The notes beneath the pieces were generated by a model. The model saw nothing but the letters and a program-made list of their open reading frames with translations, made no database searches and was not told the origin of the DNA. DNA of 64,000 nt, taken from CADCWK01 sp035944555. Lineage in GTDB: Bacteria; Chloroflexota; Chloroflexia; Thermomicrobiales; UBA6265. Position numbers and translations under genes: made by a program. Below, in pieces: positions 1 through 9,300 of this stretch. How positions within the stretch are numbered: position 1 is the stretch's first letter; the number at the start of each line of letters is the position of its first letter. The DNA is taken from NCBI GenBank assembly GCA_035944555.1, contig DASZAY010000026.1, positions 310,001 through 374,000 of the forward strand, read 5' to 3'.

Positions 1-40
1 GCCGGACCAATGGTCCTGCCCGATACCGGAAAAACGGTAA

Positions 41-76
41 GACCCAGGGGCACCGGTATCCCGGTGCCCCTGGGTC
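41..76 (-). terminator. Rho-independent terminator of the binding-protein gene
   Basis: A perfect 16-bp inverted repeat with a 4-base loop lies just beyond the stop codon of the solute-binding protein gene. Read on the minus strand, the stem is followed within a few bases by a run of five T residues (about positions 32-36), as expected for an intrinsic terminator closing the importer operon. Confidence 0.85.
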
Positions 77-107
77 ATCTGCGTCCGACCCGGGTGTTCG
101 TGGAGGA

Positions 108-1871
108 CTAGCCCTGCTGGGCCAGGGCCTCCTCGTACTCGGCCCGGATCTGGTCGCCACCACGCTCACGCCAACCGGCGATCGCGGCGTCGAGCTCCTC
201 GAAGGAGGCCCGGCCGGTAACGATGGCGTTGATGCTGTCGGCACCGAACTGGTTGAGCGCCGGACCATTCTCGACGTTGGTCTCCGAGAACAGCGTCAGT
301 GCCGGGTTGTCGATCCCGATGTCGAAGTTCCGGATCGCCTGATCCATGACGGTCAGGGCCAGCTCCGGCTGGTCGGGATAGTAGAAGGTCGGGCTCGGCG
401 GCATCAGATAGACCAGCGCCGAGCGGTCCTGGCGCAGCTGATCCGTGACGATCGGCGCGCCGGTCTCCGGGTCGCGGTTGAAGTGCGTCCCCTCGATACC
501 GTAGTTGAGGAACAGCCACTCCTCCGAGCCGAACGGGGAGTTCAGGTAGTCCAGGATCCGGAGCAGCTCCATGACCCGATCCTCGTCAGTCACGCTGGCC
601 GGGATACCGTTGAAGCCGAAGAAGCCCGGCGTGTTCCGGACGACGCCCGGCTGTCCATCCGGACCCACGGGATACATCGCGGTCACCGCCGCTGCCGGGT
701 TGACCAGCTGCGCCCGGTCCGTCACGCTACCGGTCCCGTAGAACGAGCCGAAGCCCTCGGAATGGAGCCCGGTCGTGCCGGCGATGAACGCTTCCTGCGC
801 CGTCGAGAAGGTCATATTGGCGGCGTCGGGGTGGTAGGTCCCGGCGGCGTACAGCTGCCGCATGTAGTCGATCGCCTGCCGGTACTCATCCGTCTCGATC
901 TGGTACGTCATCGTCCCGTCGGGGTTGACGCGCCAGTCGTGCGGCACCCGGAACATGGTGCTGGCGAGCGTGTTGTCCCAAGGCAGCCAGCCACCCTCGA
1001 AGCGGCCCTGGCCCCAGGTGTCCGGGTTACCGTTGCCGTTCGGATCACCACTGGTGAACGCCTGGAGCAGCTGCATCATCTGCTCCGGGCCCTGGGCGCC
1101 GGAGAGGCCGACCGTCTCCGCCCAGTCCGACCGGTAATGGGGAACGTTGCCGTAGCGGGAACTATGCGGGGACGGGATCCCGAGGATCTTGCCCTGGAAC
1201 TTGACGTTGTTCCAGACGTACTCCGGGATGTTCCGCAGGTTCGGGAACTGCTGGAGAGCTTCACCGGTGACATACGGCGTCAGGTCCTGGAAAGCCCCCT
1301 GCTGCAACGCCTGGTACTGCTGCGGCGCGCTCTGGCCGGGGTTGATATAGAAGATGTCGGGCAGGTCGCCGCCAGCCAGCCGGGCCGAGGTAACTTCGCC
1401 GTACTGCGGCTGCGGGACGATGTCGATCTCCCACGTCACGCCGAGACGGCGCTCCAGCTCCTGCCAGTACGGGTTGCTGTCGCGGCCCGGGGGCGGAGGA
1501 TCGTAGGCGATGGTCAGGGCACGAACCGTTCCGCCGGTGCCGGGGGCCCCCTGCGACGAGACGAACTGCTCGGGCAGACCGGTGTAGGCATCGGGCACGC
1601 CCTCGCGGCCGGACGGATAGTGGATCTGCCCCGGAACGGGCTGCGTGCCGCCGGCGACCGGCGTCGAACCGGGCGTGGCGTCCGGAGTCGCGCCAGGCGT
1701 CGCGGCCGGCGTGCTGTCCTGGGCAAAGGTGATGCGCGGCAGCGCGGCGGCGGCTCCAAACGCGGCGGCGCCACCGGCGGCCCCACGGACGAGATTGCGC
1801 CGCGAGACCCGCTTCGACGGGCCCGACGTCGGGCGAAGAATGGAGCGGAACGACTGGTCATTGTCGGTCAT
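108..1871 (-). CDS. Extracellular solute-binding protein of a carbohydrate-type ABC importer
   Basis: This 587-residue protein is the likely ligand receptor of the importer whose two permeases lie immediately upstream. The N-terminus has a twin-arginine motif (SRRNLV) and an Ala/Gly-rich hydrophobic stretch ending near TFAQD, followed by an Ala-Thr-Pro linker, so export by the Tat route is likely. The mature part reads like the large (about 550 residue) LplA/YtcQ-type family 1 binding proteins. The start was placed at 1871 because AGGGAG precedes that ATG by a few bases; an upstream in-frame start adds 13 unlikely residues. No lipobox cysteine is visible, so how it is retained at the membrane is unclear. 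The ligand (probably an oligosaccharide or sugar derivative) is inferred only from family and context. Confidence 0.9.
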   Translation of the reverse strand: MTDNDQSFRSILRPTSGPSKRVSRRNLVRGAAGGAAAFGAAAALPRITFAQDSTPAATPGATPDATPGSTPVAGGTQPVPGQIHYPSGREGVPDAYTGLPEQFVSSQGAPGTGGTVRALTIAYDPPPPGRDSNPYWQELERRLGVTWEIDIVPQPQYGEVTSARLAGGDLPDIFYINPGQSAPQQYQALQQGAFQDLTPYVTGEALQQFPNLRNIPEYVWNNVKFQGKILGIPSPHSSRYGNVPHYRSDWAETVGLSGAQGPEQMMQLLQAFTSGDPNGNGNPDTWGQGRFEGGWLPWDNTLASTMFRVPHDWRVNPDGTMTYQIETDEYRQAIDYMRQLYAAGTYHPDAANMTFSTAQEAFIAGTTGLHSEGFGSFYGTGSVTDRAQLVNPAAAVTAMYPVGPDGQPGVVRNTPGFFGFNGIPASVTDEDRVMELLRILDYLNSPFGSEEWLFLNYGIEGTHFNRDPETGAPIVTDQLRQDRSALVYLMPPSPTFYYPDQPELALTVMDQAIRNFDIGIDNPALTLFSETNVENGPALNQFGADSINAIVTGRASFEELDAAIAGWRERGGDQIRAEYEEALAQQG

Positions 1872-2095
1872 CGGACTCCCTGTTTCTGTACTGCGGACCC
1901 CGGGGCCCATGCGCCGGGGAGACTGCGATTCGGGCCGGTCCTGATGCCTGAACCGGCCATGGTGGACGGTTCCGGAACGTGGACCGCCCTACCCGTGGGT
2001 CATGGACTCACCGGGTACCTCCATCGATCAAATCAGCAGGCCGGGGACGTGGCTGGTCAGGCCAAGGCGTGGAGCGCGTGGGACGCGGCGCCGGG

Positions 2096-2133
2096 GCCGG
2101 TCCGCGCTGGCTGCCACGCCAGCGCGGACCGGC
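2096..2133 (-). promoter_or_regulatory. Intercistronic hairpin between permease and binding-protein genes
   Basis: A perfect 15-bp inverted repeat with an 8-base loop starts 9 bases after the downstream permease stop codon and lies about 225 bases before the binding-protein start. No T-run follows, so it is more likely an mRNA-stabilising or partial-attenuation hairpin than a full terminator. Such elements often set unequal levels of permease and binding protein; that role is inferred. Nothing else was recognised in 1872-2141. Confidence 0.45.
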
Positions 2134-2141
2134 TGACCGCG

Positions 2142-3116
2142 TCAGCCCTTGATCGAGCCGGTGAGGACACCCTTGGTGAAGTAGCGCTGCAGGAACGGGT
2201 AGACGAGCAGGATCGGCAGCGTCCCGAGGACGACGACAGCCATCTGGATGGACTGGGCCGGTGGCGGGGCCTGTCCTGGCGCGAAGGATTCGGCGGCCGC
2301 GACGCTGATCCCCTGGGTGACGTAGGTCCGGAGCACATTCTGGATCGGCCACATCGTGTTGTCGGACAGATAGAGGAAGGCGTTGAACCAGGCGTTCCAG
2401 AGGCCGACCCCGTAGAACAGCGCGATCACGGCGAGCACGGCCTTGGACAGCGGCAGCATGATCCGGAAGAACACCTGCGGATCGGAGGCGCCATCGATCC
2501 TGGCGGCGTCCGTCAGTTCCTGCGGGATGTTCATGAAGAAGTTGCGGACGATGATCAGGTTCCAGGCGCTGATCAGCCCGGGGATGATCAGGGACTGGTA
2601 GGTGTTGAGCATCCCGAGCTCCTTGACGAGGAGGTACATCGGGAGGAGGCCGGGGTAGAAGATCAGGGCGCCGAGTACGACGAACAGGACGACCTTGCTG
2701 CCCCAGACCGTCGGCCGGGACAGGCCATAGGCCAGCGTCGTCGTGAAGACCATCTGCGCCGCGGTCCCGATCAGCGTCACCAGCACGCTGACAATGAGGG
2801 CCCGGGAGACGACGCCACCGCGAAGGACCGCCTCGTAGGACTCCAGCGTCGGGTTACGCGGGAACAGGATCAGGCCCCCGCCGAGCACGTCCTTCGCGGA
2901 CGAGAAGCTGACCGCGACGACGTAGACCAGCGGGAACAGCATGATGATCGTGATGAAAGCGAGCGCAAGGAACTTGGCCGCCTTCATCAGGGGCCCGGGC
3001 TCCTCCATCCAGATCGGCCGGGCAGAGGATCGCCGTCGGCGCTTGCCGGTCGGGGTGGGAACGACGAGCGGGCCGACAGCAGTGCCGGGCCTGGTGTTCT
3101 CCTGGGCGGTAGCCAT
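2142..3116 (-). CDS. Carbohydrate ABC transporter permease, LplC/MalG-like
   Basis: This 324-residue integral membrane protein is the second permease of the importer. A charged N-terminal tail of about 45 residues precedes roughly six hydrophobic segments. The EAA loop that contacts the ATPase is visible as DAARIDGASDPQ followed by a Leu-Pro and a hydrophobic helix, as in MetI-like domains. Its ATG lies directly against the stop codon of the upstream permease (no gap), so the two are co-translated. No ATPase gene is present in this cluster. This is common for LplB/LplC-type importers, which use a shared MsmX/UgpC-like ATPase encoded elsewhere. Confidence 0.92.
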   Translation of the reverse strand: MATAQENTRPGTAVGPLVVPTPTGKRRRRSSARPIWMEEPGPLMKAAKFLALAFITIIMLFPLVYVVAVSFSSAKDVLGGGLILFPRNPTLESYEAVLRGGVVSRALIVSVLVTLIGTAAQMVFTTTLAYGLSRPTVWGSKVVLFVVLGALIFYPGLLPMYLLVKELGMLNTYQSLIIPGLISAWNLIIVRNFFMNIPQELTDAARIDGASDPQVFFRIMLPLSKAVLAVIALFYGVGLWNAWFNAFLYLSDNTMWPIQNVLRTYVTQGISVAAAESFAPGQAPPPAQSIQMAVVVLGTLPILLVYPFLQRYFTKGVLTGSIKG

Positions 3117-4070
3117 CTAGAACAGCCCCTCTCCGGTGATCTTCCGCGCCAGCCAGTTGGCGCCGAGGATCATGATTGCGGCGACGGCGCCACGAACCAA
3201 CCCAACGGTGGCGCTGAACGACCAGTCGCCTCCCTGGAAGGCCGAGTAGTAGACATACGTATCGATGACTTCGGCGGCCTCCGGGCCGACGGCATTGCGC
3301 TGGAGGAAGTACTGCTCGAAGCCAGTGGAGAACATCGACCCCATGCGGAGGATCAGGAGCAGGATGATGATGCCCATGATGCCGGGCAGGGTGACGTCAA
3401 GCAGCCGGCGGCGCCCATTGGCGCCATCGATCACGGCAGCCTCATAGAGCTGGGTATCGATCCGGGTCAGCGCGGCGAGGAAGATGATGGTTCCCCAGCC
3501 GATCTCCTTCCAGATCGATTGCAGGACGACCAGCGGCTTGAAGAAGTCCGGGTTGCCCATGATGTTGATGCGGTCGAAGCCCTGGTTGGCGAGCAGCTGA
3601 TTGATGAAGCCGGCGCCACCGAACGTCTGCTGCCAGAGGGCGATCACGATCACCCACGAGAGGAAGTGGGGCAGATAGACGATGCTCTGGACACCGCGCT
3701 TCACCCGGTCGCTGATGATCGAGTGAAGCAGCAGCGCCAAAGCCAGCGGGGCCGGGAAGGCGAAGATCAGCTGGAGTGCCTCGATCTGAATCGTATTGGT
3801 CAGCGCCCGGTGGAAGTCCTGGTCGGTCAGCAGGCGCTCGAAGTTCTCCCAGCCCACCCACGGGCTGGCCCGAACGCCCTGGAAGATCGAGTAGTCCTTC
3901 CAGGCGATGATGTTGAACAGGAACGGGACATAAACGAAGACGATGAAATAGATGAATCCTGGGAGGATGAAGGCATACATCCAGCGGTCTCGCCAGATCC
4001 GCGTCGCCAGGGACGGCCTGCCCCCGGCGCTCCGGCGTTCCGCCCCTTTGCCCAACCGCAGCGTTGCCAT
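3117..4070 (-). CDS. Carbohydrate ABC transporter permease, LplB/MalF-like
   Basis: This 317-residue permease carries six predicted membrane segments and an EAA loop (EAAVIDGANGRRR) typical of binding-protein-dependent sugar importers. The start at 4070 was chosen because GAGAGGG sits just upstream; a longer reading (to 4103) adds 11 residues without a comparable ribosome site. It follows the LacI-type regulator on the same strand with a 121-base gap containing a small inverted repeat (4128-4145). It forms an operon with the second permease and the binding protein. The substrate is not determinable from the sequence. Confidence 0.92.
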   Translation of the reverse strand: MATLRLGKGAERRSAGGRPSLATRIWRDRWMYAFILPGFIYFIVFVYVPFLFNIIAWKDYSIFQGVRASPWVGWENFERLLTDQDFHRALTNTIQIEALQLIFAFPAPLALALLLHSIISDRVKRGVQSIVYLPHFLSWVIVIALWQQTFGGAGFINQLLANQGFDRINIMGNPDFFKPLVVLQSIWKEIGWGTIIFLAALTRIDTQLYEAAVIDGANGRRRLLDVTLPGIMGIIILLLILRMGSMFSTGFEQYFLQRNAVGPEAAEVIDTYVYYSAFQGGDWSFSATVGLVRGAVAAIMILGANWLARKITGEGLF

Positions 4071-4191
4071 CGCGCCCTCTCTTTCCCCGGACATCCCCGG
4101 CATCCCCGCCGGACGAATAGTCCTGAACCCCGGATCATTCCGGGGACGCAGTGTACCGACCGGACCCCGTGGTCAGGCGGTCGATCTGGTC

Positions 4192-5286
4192 CTACTGGCC
4201 GGCGGCGACTGACGACGCCTCCTGTATCACCCCGGTGAGCACCCGGTCCGACTCCGGCCCGGATCCAACGGAGGTGCGTTTCACCAGCCGTGGCCGTAAT
4301 GACAAGGTGATCTCCGACGCATCCGGCCAGGCGATCCGGTAGCGCAACGTCTCGACGGCCAGCCGGCCGAGCGACGTCTTGTCGACCGCCATCGTCGTCA
4401 GGATCTGCTCGGCCCCGTTACGGACCTCGATGTTGTCGAAGCCCATCACGGAGAAGTCGGTCGGTACGCGGAGGCCGCGTCGCTCGATTGCCGCAATGGC
4501 GGACAGGGCGAAGCGGTCGTTGGCGGCAAACAGCGCCGTCACACCGGTGCGGCCGTCGGTCAGCTCATCGATGGCATCCTCCACCCGATCGCCCTCGACC
4601 GCCAGCTCGACAGGCTCGAGCCCGTACTCGCTCAGCACGGCCCGGTACCCCTCGCGGCGCTCGTCGAAGTTCGGGTTGGTGCCCTCGGCCGGCCCGAGGA
4701 ACGCGATCTGCCGGTGGCCACGGGCGAAGACGTGGCGAACGGCCACCATGGCGCCGCCGACGTTGTCCGTCGTGATCGCGTCCATGCCGGGAACGCCACT
4801 CCGGCCATCGACCATGACGATCGGGCAGGAGCGCGAGACGGTGATGGCCTCGACGGTGTCGGGCCGGAACGCCCCGACCAGCAGGACGCCGTCCAGCTCC
4901 TGCTGGAGCAGGTGCATCGGCAGGTGCAGGTGGCGGTTGGCGGCGTCGACGGTCAGGCTGGCGTAGAGCAGGTTGATCGATCCCGCCCGCGCGGCGGACT
5001 CGATCCCAGCGACCACCCAAGAGTAGAACGGGTTGATCGGTGGCAACCCGGCCTCCCCGTCCCGCTCGTTGGCGCGGACGACCAGGCCGACATTGATCGG
5101 CTCGGTGGTCGAGCTGGGGCGGACCTGCCGGCGATGCTGGTAGCCCAGCGAGCGGGCGACGGCCAGCACCCGCTGGCGGGTCTCGGAGCTGATCCCGGGC
5201 TTGTCCCGCAACACGAGCGATACCGTCGTCGGCGACGCCTGTGCCTCTCGGGCAATGTCGTCGATGGTGACGCGACGTTGCGCCAT
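4192..5286 (-). CDS. LacI-family transcriptional regulator
   Basis: This 364-residue regulator begins with a classic LacI helix-turn-helix (VTIDDIAREAQASPTTVS) and hinge, followed by a periplasmic-binding-protein-like effector domain. The C-terminus contains the usual FAANDRFALSAI and MGFDNIEV signatures. The start at 5286 has a strong GGAGG site; 13 upstream in-frame residues are probably untranslated. Being first in the same-strand cluster with the sugar importer, it most likely represses that operon and its own promoter until the imported sugar or a metabolite binds. No clear operator palindrome could be fixed in 5287-5400. Confidence 0.93.
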   Translation of the reverse strand: MAQRRVTIDDIAREAQASPTTVSLVLRDKPGISSETRQRVLAVARSLGYQHRRQVRPSSTTEPINVGLVVRANERDGEAGLPPINPFYSWVVAGIESAARAGSINLLYASLTVDAANRHLHLPMHLLQQELDGVLLVGAFRPDTVEAITVSRSCPIVMVDGRSGVPGMDAITTDNVGGAMVAVRHVFARGHRQIAFLGPAEGTNPNFDERREGYRAVLSEYGLEPVELAVEGDRVEDAIDELTDGRTGVTALFAANDRFALSAIAAIERRGLRVPTDFSVMGFDNIEVRNGAEQILTTMAVDKTSLGRLAVETLRYRIAWPDASEITLSLRPRLVKRTSVGSGPESDRVLTGVIQEASSVAAGQ

Positions 5287-5539
5287 GATCACCCTCCGGG
5301 CGAGTCGAATGCGAAGTCTGCGCACCGTATCACACGGACTGAAGAACGCGCAATTTCGTCGCTGATATTTAGTGAACCCGCGAACCGGCCCGGCGTCCGG
5401 CGATGGACTCCGCCGGGCCGCGGGAACCTCTTCCTCTGTTCCGGCGTCGGTTGGCTACGATACCGGACGCCACGCCCGGTGGGGGCGATCAGCGACGACC
5501 CGGCCCGGCGAATCTGCCGCCCGGGAGAGGAGAACACGG

Positions 5540-5677
5540 ATGAGTCTGCGCCTCGTCACACGGCGATCTGGCCGCAACACCCTGCTCACCCTGTCGATCC
5601 TCTTCCGGGAGAACCTGCATGTCTGCCCTGTCGACCATCCGGTCCCGATTGCGAAGGGGCCTCTGGCAAGACCCTGA
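5540..5677 (+). CDS. Possible 45-residue leader ORF overlapping the MFS gene start
   Basis: An ATG preceded by an unusually good GGAGAGGAG site opens a 45-codon frame that overruns the MFS transporter start by about 60 bases in another frame. The peptide (starting MSLRLVTRRSG) has no recognisable domain. It could be a regulatory leader coupling translation to the transporter, or a chance frame. The strong ribosome site, better than that of the transporter itself, is the only support. Confidence 0.25.
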   Translation: MSLRLVTRRSGRNTLLTLSILFRENLHVCPVDHPVPIAKGPLARP

Positions 5678-6947
5678 TTTCCTGCGGCTCTGGTCCGCTC
5701 AGACCATCTCGACCTTCGGCTCGCTGACGGCCGGCCTGGTCCTGTCGTTCCTTGCGATCAACACCCTTGACGCCAGCCCGTTCCAGCTATCGCTGCTGGG
5801 GATGTGCGGGCTGGTCCCGGCGTTCGTCGCCGGACCATTCGTCGGCGTCCTGGTCGACCGGACCCGGCGTCGGCCGGTGATGATCCTGACCGACATCAGC
5901 CGGGCGATCGTTGTCGGCGCAGTCCCGGTCGCTGCGCTGACGGACACGCTCGGCATGAACCTGCTCTACGTCCTCGCCGCGCTGATGAGCGTGCTGTCGC
6001 TGTCGTTCGACGTCGCCAACCGGGCGCACCTGCCCTGGCTGGTCTCCCGGACGCAGCTGACCGAGGCCAACAGCCGTCTGACCGGCGCCGGGTCGGTCGT
6101 CGAGGCGGCGGCGTTCGCGTCGGCGGGGGGGCTGGTCCGCCTGCTGACGGCCCCGTTCGTCTTCGTGATCACCTCGCTGACCTTTCTCTGGTCGGCCTGG
6201 ATCGTGTCGCGGATTAGGAAGCCGGAGCCGCGCCCGCACGACCACGACGCGCGGCTGCCCGTGACCACCGAGATCGCCTCCGGGTTCCGCTACGTGGCGA
6301 CGACGGGACTCCTGCGAGCGGTGCTGGCGTCAGCCTTCGTCTTCAACCTGTTCACGTCGATGCTGGGCACGCTCTACGTGCTCTACATCCTGCGCGAGAT
6401 CGGCTTCTCGGAGGCGATCAGCGGCGTGTCGTTCGCGCTGGGCGGAGCGGCGGCGCTAGGTGGGGCCGTCTTCGCCGGGCGGATCACCCGGCGGCTGGGC
6501 GTTGGCTACGCGATGGTCGCGGCGCTGGTGGTGATCGCGGTGGCCAACCTGCTGGTGCCGCTCTCGACCGAGGCGTCGCTGCTCGCCTTCGCGCTGATCC
6601 TTACACAGCAGTTCTTCGGCGACTCCGCCTGGACGGTCTACGAGATCGCCGAGACGAGCCTCGTCCAGGCCGGCGCGCCAGATCAGTGGCAGGGTCGGGT
6701 CCAGTCGATCCTGCGGATGACGCAGTTCGGCGGGCAGTTGCTCGGGACGCTGGGTGCTGGCCTGCTGCCGTTCGTCCTCTCGGTCCGCGAGACGATGATC
6801 GTCGCGTCGGTCGGGATCGCACTGGCGACCGTCCCGATCCTGGTGTCATCCGTCCGGCGGCTCCGGGACATCCCGGTGATCGACGACGAGGCGGAGATGG
6901 AAGAGATCGCCCATGCGGCGGCTGAATACGAGTTGCCGGTCCGCTGA
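5619..6947 (+). CDS. MFS transporter (drug-exporter type)
   Basis: This 442-residue protein has about twelve hydrophobic segments and the motif GVLVDRTRRRPVMILTD between helices 2 and 3, which is the MFS motif A variant typical of the MefA/EntS-like exporter group. It starts LWQDPDFLRLWSAQTIS, a usual opening of that group. A GGGAGA site lies a few bases before the ATG. It stands alone, divergent from the LacI regulator. The substrate cannot be predicted beyond a likely export role. Confidence 0.88.
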   Translation: MSALSTIRSRLRRGLWQDPDFLRLWSAQTISTFGSLTAGLVLSFLAINTLDASPFQLSLLGMCGLVPAFVAGPFVGVLVDRTRRRPVMILTDISRAIVVGAVPVAALTDTLGMNLLYVLAALMSVLSLSFDVANRAHLPWLVSRTQLTEANSRLTGAGSVVEAAAFASAGGLVRLLTAPFVFVITSLTFLWSAWIVSRIRKPEPRPHDHDARLPVTTEIASGFRYVATTGLLRAVLASAFVFNLFTSMLGTLYVLYILREIGFSEAISGVSFALGGAAALGGAVFAGRITRRLGVGYAMVAALVVIAVANLLVPLSTEASLLAFALILTQQFFGDSAWTVYEIAETSLVQAGAPDQWQGRVQSILRMTQFGGQLLGTLGAGLLPFVLSVRETMIVASVGIALATVPILVSSVRRLRDIPVIDDEAEMEEIAHAAAEYELPVR

Positions 6948-6970
6948 GCGGCTATCGACTACGGCAGTCA

Positions 6971-7000
6971 GCGGTCCAGCGCCTCACGTCGCTGGACCGC
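6971..7000 (+). terminator. Hairpin after the MFS gene
   Basis: An 11-bp perfect inverted repeat with an 8-base loop starts 23 bases after the transporter stop codon. It lacks a T-run, so termination efficiency is uncertain. The rest of the gap to 7345 shows a second small hairpin near 7299-7318 in the presumed leader of the next gene and no gene. Confidence 0.4.
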
Positions 7001-7345
7001 CCTGCCTAGCCCGGACGTCGGTGCTCAGGCACCGTGCCCGTCCGAGTTCGTCACCCTGCCTAGAGGGACATCACTCCAGCCTGACGCATCAACGCACTGG
7101 CTGTGATGACGGCGAATGATGTCCTAGCGCCCCCAGCGACCGTGGCCCCTGGCCTCTCCCTGACTTCACACCCATGCGACCACTCGCTCTAACGATGGTC
7201 CGAGGAGATGCCTGACCGGTTGCCCAGCTCTGCCGTGGTCGACGTTTCGTGACACGTCCTCCCTACGATGGTTAGGTACCAGATGCGCTGAACATCGCGG
7301 GCCGGACAAACGGCCCGCCCCGGCGCTCACCGGAGAGGACCACTC

Positions 7346-9297
7346 ATGACTCCGTCTCCCCGACGGTCGTCGCGTCCGGTCAGGGCAACGCTGCCCACCA
7401 TCCTCATCGCCCTGCTGACCGTATCACTGCTCAGCGCGCCCATCGCGACCACCGCCCGGCAGGCGACGCCCACCCCTAGTAACTCTGTGCCCGGCCTGCT
7501 CTGGCAGGTTCCCAACCTAGTAACTCTGTGCCCGGCCTGCTCTGGCAGGTTCCCAACGAGGACGAACGATAGGTCGACCCAACGACCTTCGGCGGCACGC
7601 CGGGCGTCGCAAGTGGGGTCGTCGCATTCGGCTCGGACCGGCTCCGGGGCTATGACTTGGTCACCGGTGAACCCCGCTGGGAGACACGGCCCGGCCTTTT
7701 CCCTCAGCCACCAGTAGCGGTGCCGGCCGGTGACCTCTTCGTGATGGGGGCACCGGGGAAGGTGGACGCCCCCACGCCCGACCCGGAGGCGCCGGAGTTC
7801 TGGGCCGCGGCCGTGGTCGGGGTGGATGCTGTGACCGGCATGGTCCGGTGGGCGACCGCCGTCGACGCCGCGCCAAGCGTGCCGGTGGTCGATGGGGACA
7901 CCGTGGTCGTCACGTTCGGCGGTGACACCCTCCTCGCCCTCGACCTGTCGACCGGCGAGCGGCTGTGGGAGCGGGAGCTGCCCGGCCAGTTCCCGGCCAC
8001 CCTCACGGCGGAGAACGGTGTGGTCGTGGCGTCGTCGCTCGACAGCACCCGGACGACGCTGGCGTTGCTCGCCTTCCGGACGGAAGACGGCGAGCCAATC
8101 TGGGAGTCGGACGAGACGATCGCCGAACGCGGCACCCCGTTCCCCGGTGGAGCCGTCTCCTATGCTCCGACCGGCCCTTCGATTGGTGCCGGGGTCGTGG
8201 TCTATGGCCGGTCGGAACCATCCGCGGCCGAGATCCGGCAGGAGGTCGTCGCGCTCGACGCGGAGACCGGCGAGCCGCGCTGGACCGCCCGGACCGAGGC
8301 CTACTTCTATGACCCTCCGACCATCGCCGGGGACACCGTCTACGTTCAGGGCGGCAACGGTGTCCGGGCGTTCAATGCCGGGACCGGTGAGGAACGGTGG
8401 CAGTTCATCAACGCGAACGACCTGGCGATCACCCAGCCCGTAACCGTCGCGGACGGCGTCGTCTACGCCGGTGGGCCGAGCGATCAGCTCTACGCGATCG
8501 AGGCGGTCGACGGCACGCTCCTCTGGCGCGTGCTGACCGCAGAAGGCGTGGCCGCGCCCGTCGCGGTGTCCGGCGGCGTGGTCCTCGTGCCGGTCGGCAC
8601 GGGGCGCCTGGTCGCGATCGGCCCCGTATCGGCAGAGCCCACCGCCGCGACGCCCTCAGTCGACACCTCGTCGACGGTCGACGCCACGCCCAGCTCCGAG
8701 GCGCCGGGTGACGACCCACCACTCATCGATGTCACTGGTCTGCCGGCGTGCGACGTGCCCCCGCGACCGGAGCTGGAGCGCGGTCGCTACGGTGCGATCC
8801 CACCGTCCCTCGATGGTCCGCCAGCCGTGACGCTGGCCGAACCCGAATGGGACGAGTACGGGCTGCTCCGGACGCCGGTTCTCCCGCCGGAAGACATCCC
8901 GGACGGCGAGGCGGTCGACGACGCGACGCTGGCTGCCATCGGCGAGACGTTCGCCGACATGAACGCCTGTGCCCGGCTCAACCCCGACCGGGCGAGCCTC
9001 TACGACATCCAGAACTTCTTCCTGTACGGGAACGAGTACGCCGCCCTCTTCACGGACGACTTCTTCCGGAGGGACTGGGTTCGTGAACGCCTCCGGACCA
9101 TCGGATACGACGCCGTGGTGCTCTATGTCAGTGCGCCGGGCGAGCCCATCAGTGCCGTCGGGCTGCCTGATGGGCGCGTCGCGGTCGTCGCGCCGGCGAC
9201 CAACGGACGGGCGACGACCGCGACCTATGTCCTGGCCGAGGTCGATGGGAGATGGCTGGTCGATGAATACCTGGAGAGCGAATCGATCCTGCCGTGA
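7346..9297 (+). pseudogene. Secreted PQQ-like beta-propeller protein, 5' end disrupted
   Basis: The intact part (from about 7573, first ATG 7657) encodes repeated blades of the pyrroloquinoline-quinone type, with motifs such as GVDAVTGMVRWATAV, ALDLSTGERLWERE and AFNAGTGEERWQF, then a C-terminal domain of about 190 residues. The true N-terminus, with a secretion signal ending near ATTARQATPTP, is encoded from 7346 in another frame. Two lesions separate them: a 41-bp exact tandem duplication (7475-7556), which shifts the frame, and an in-frame TAG at 7570-7572. Removing one 41-bp copy restores one frame from the signal through the propeller except for that TAG. The gene is therefore either a pseudogene, a cytosolic remnant starting at 7657, or affected by assembly error. 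Family function (surface protein scaffold or enzyme) is unknown. Confidence 0.8.
7475..7556 (+). repeat. 41-bp exact tandem duplication inside a coding region
   Basis: The 41-base unit at 7475-7515 is repeated without change at 7516-7556. Because 41 is not a multiple of three, it breaks the beta-propeller gene just after its signal peptide. Confidence 0.95.
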
Positions 9298-9300
9298 GGG

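Noticed and set aside
483..4238. A 1251-codon open frame on the plus strand
   Set aside because: It is antisense to the ABC importer genes, has the Arg/Asp/His/Gly-rich composition of a GC-rich shadow frame, and no domain pattern. Similar long frames (for example 18123-20006 minus, 24362-25924 minus and 26304-27671 minus) were dismissed for the same reason.
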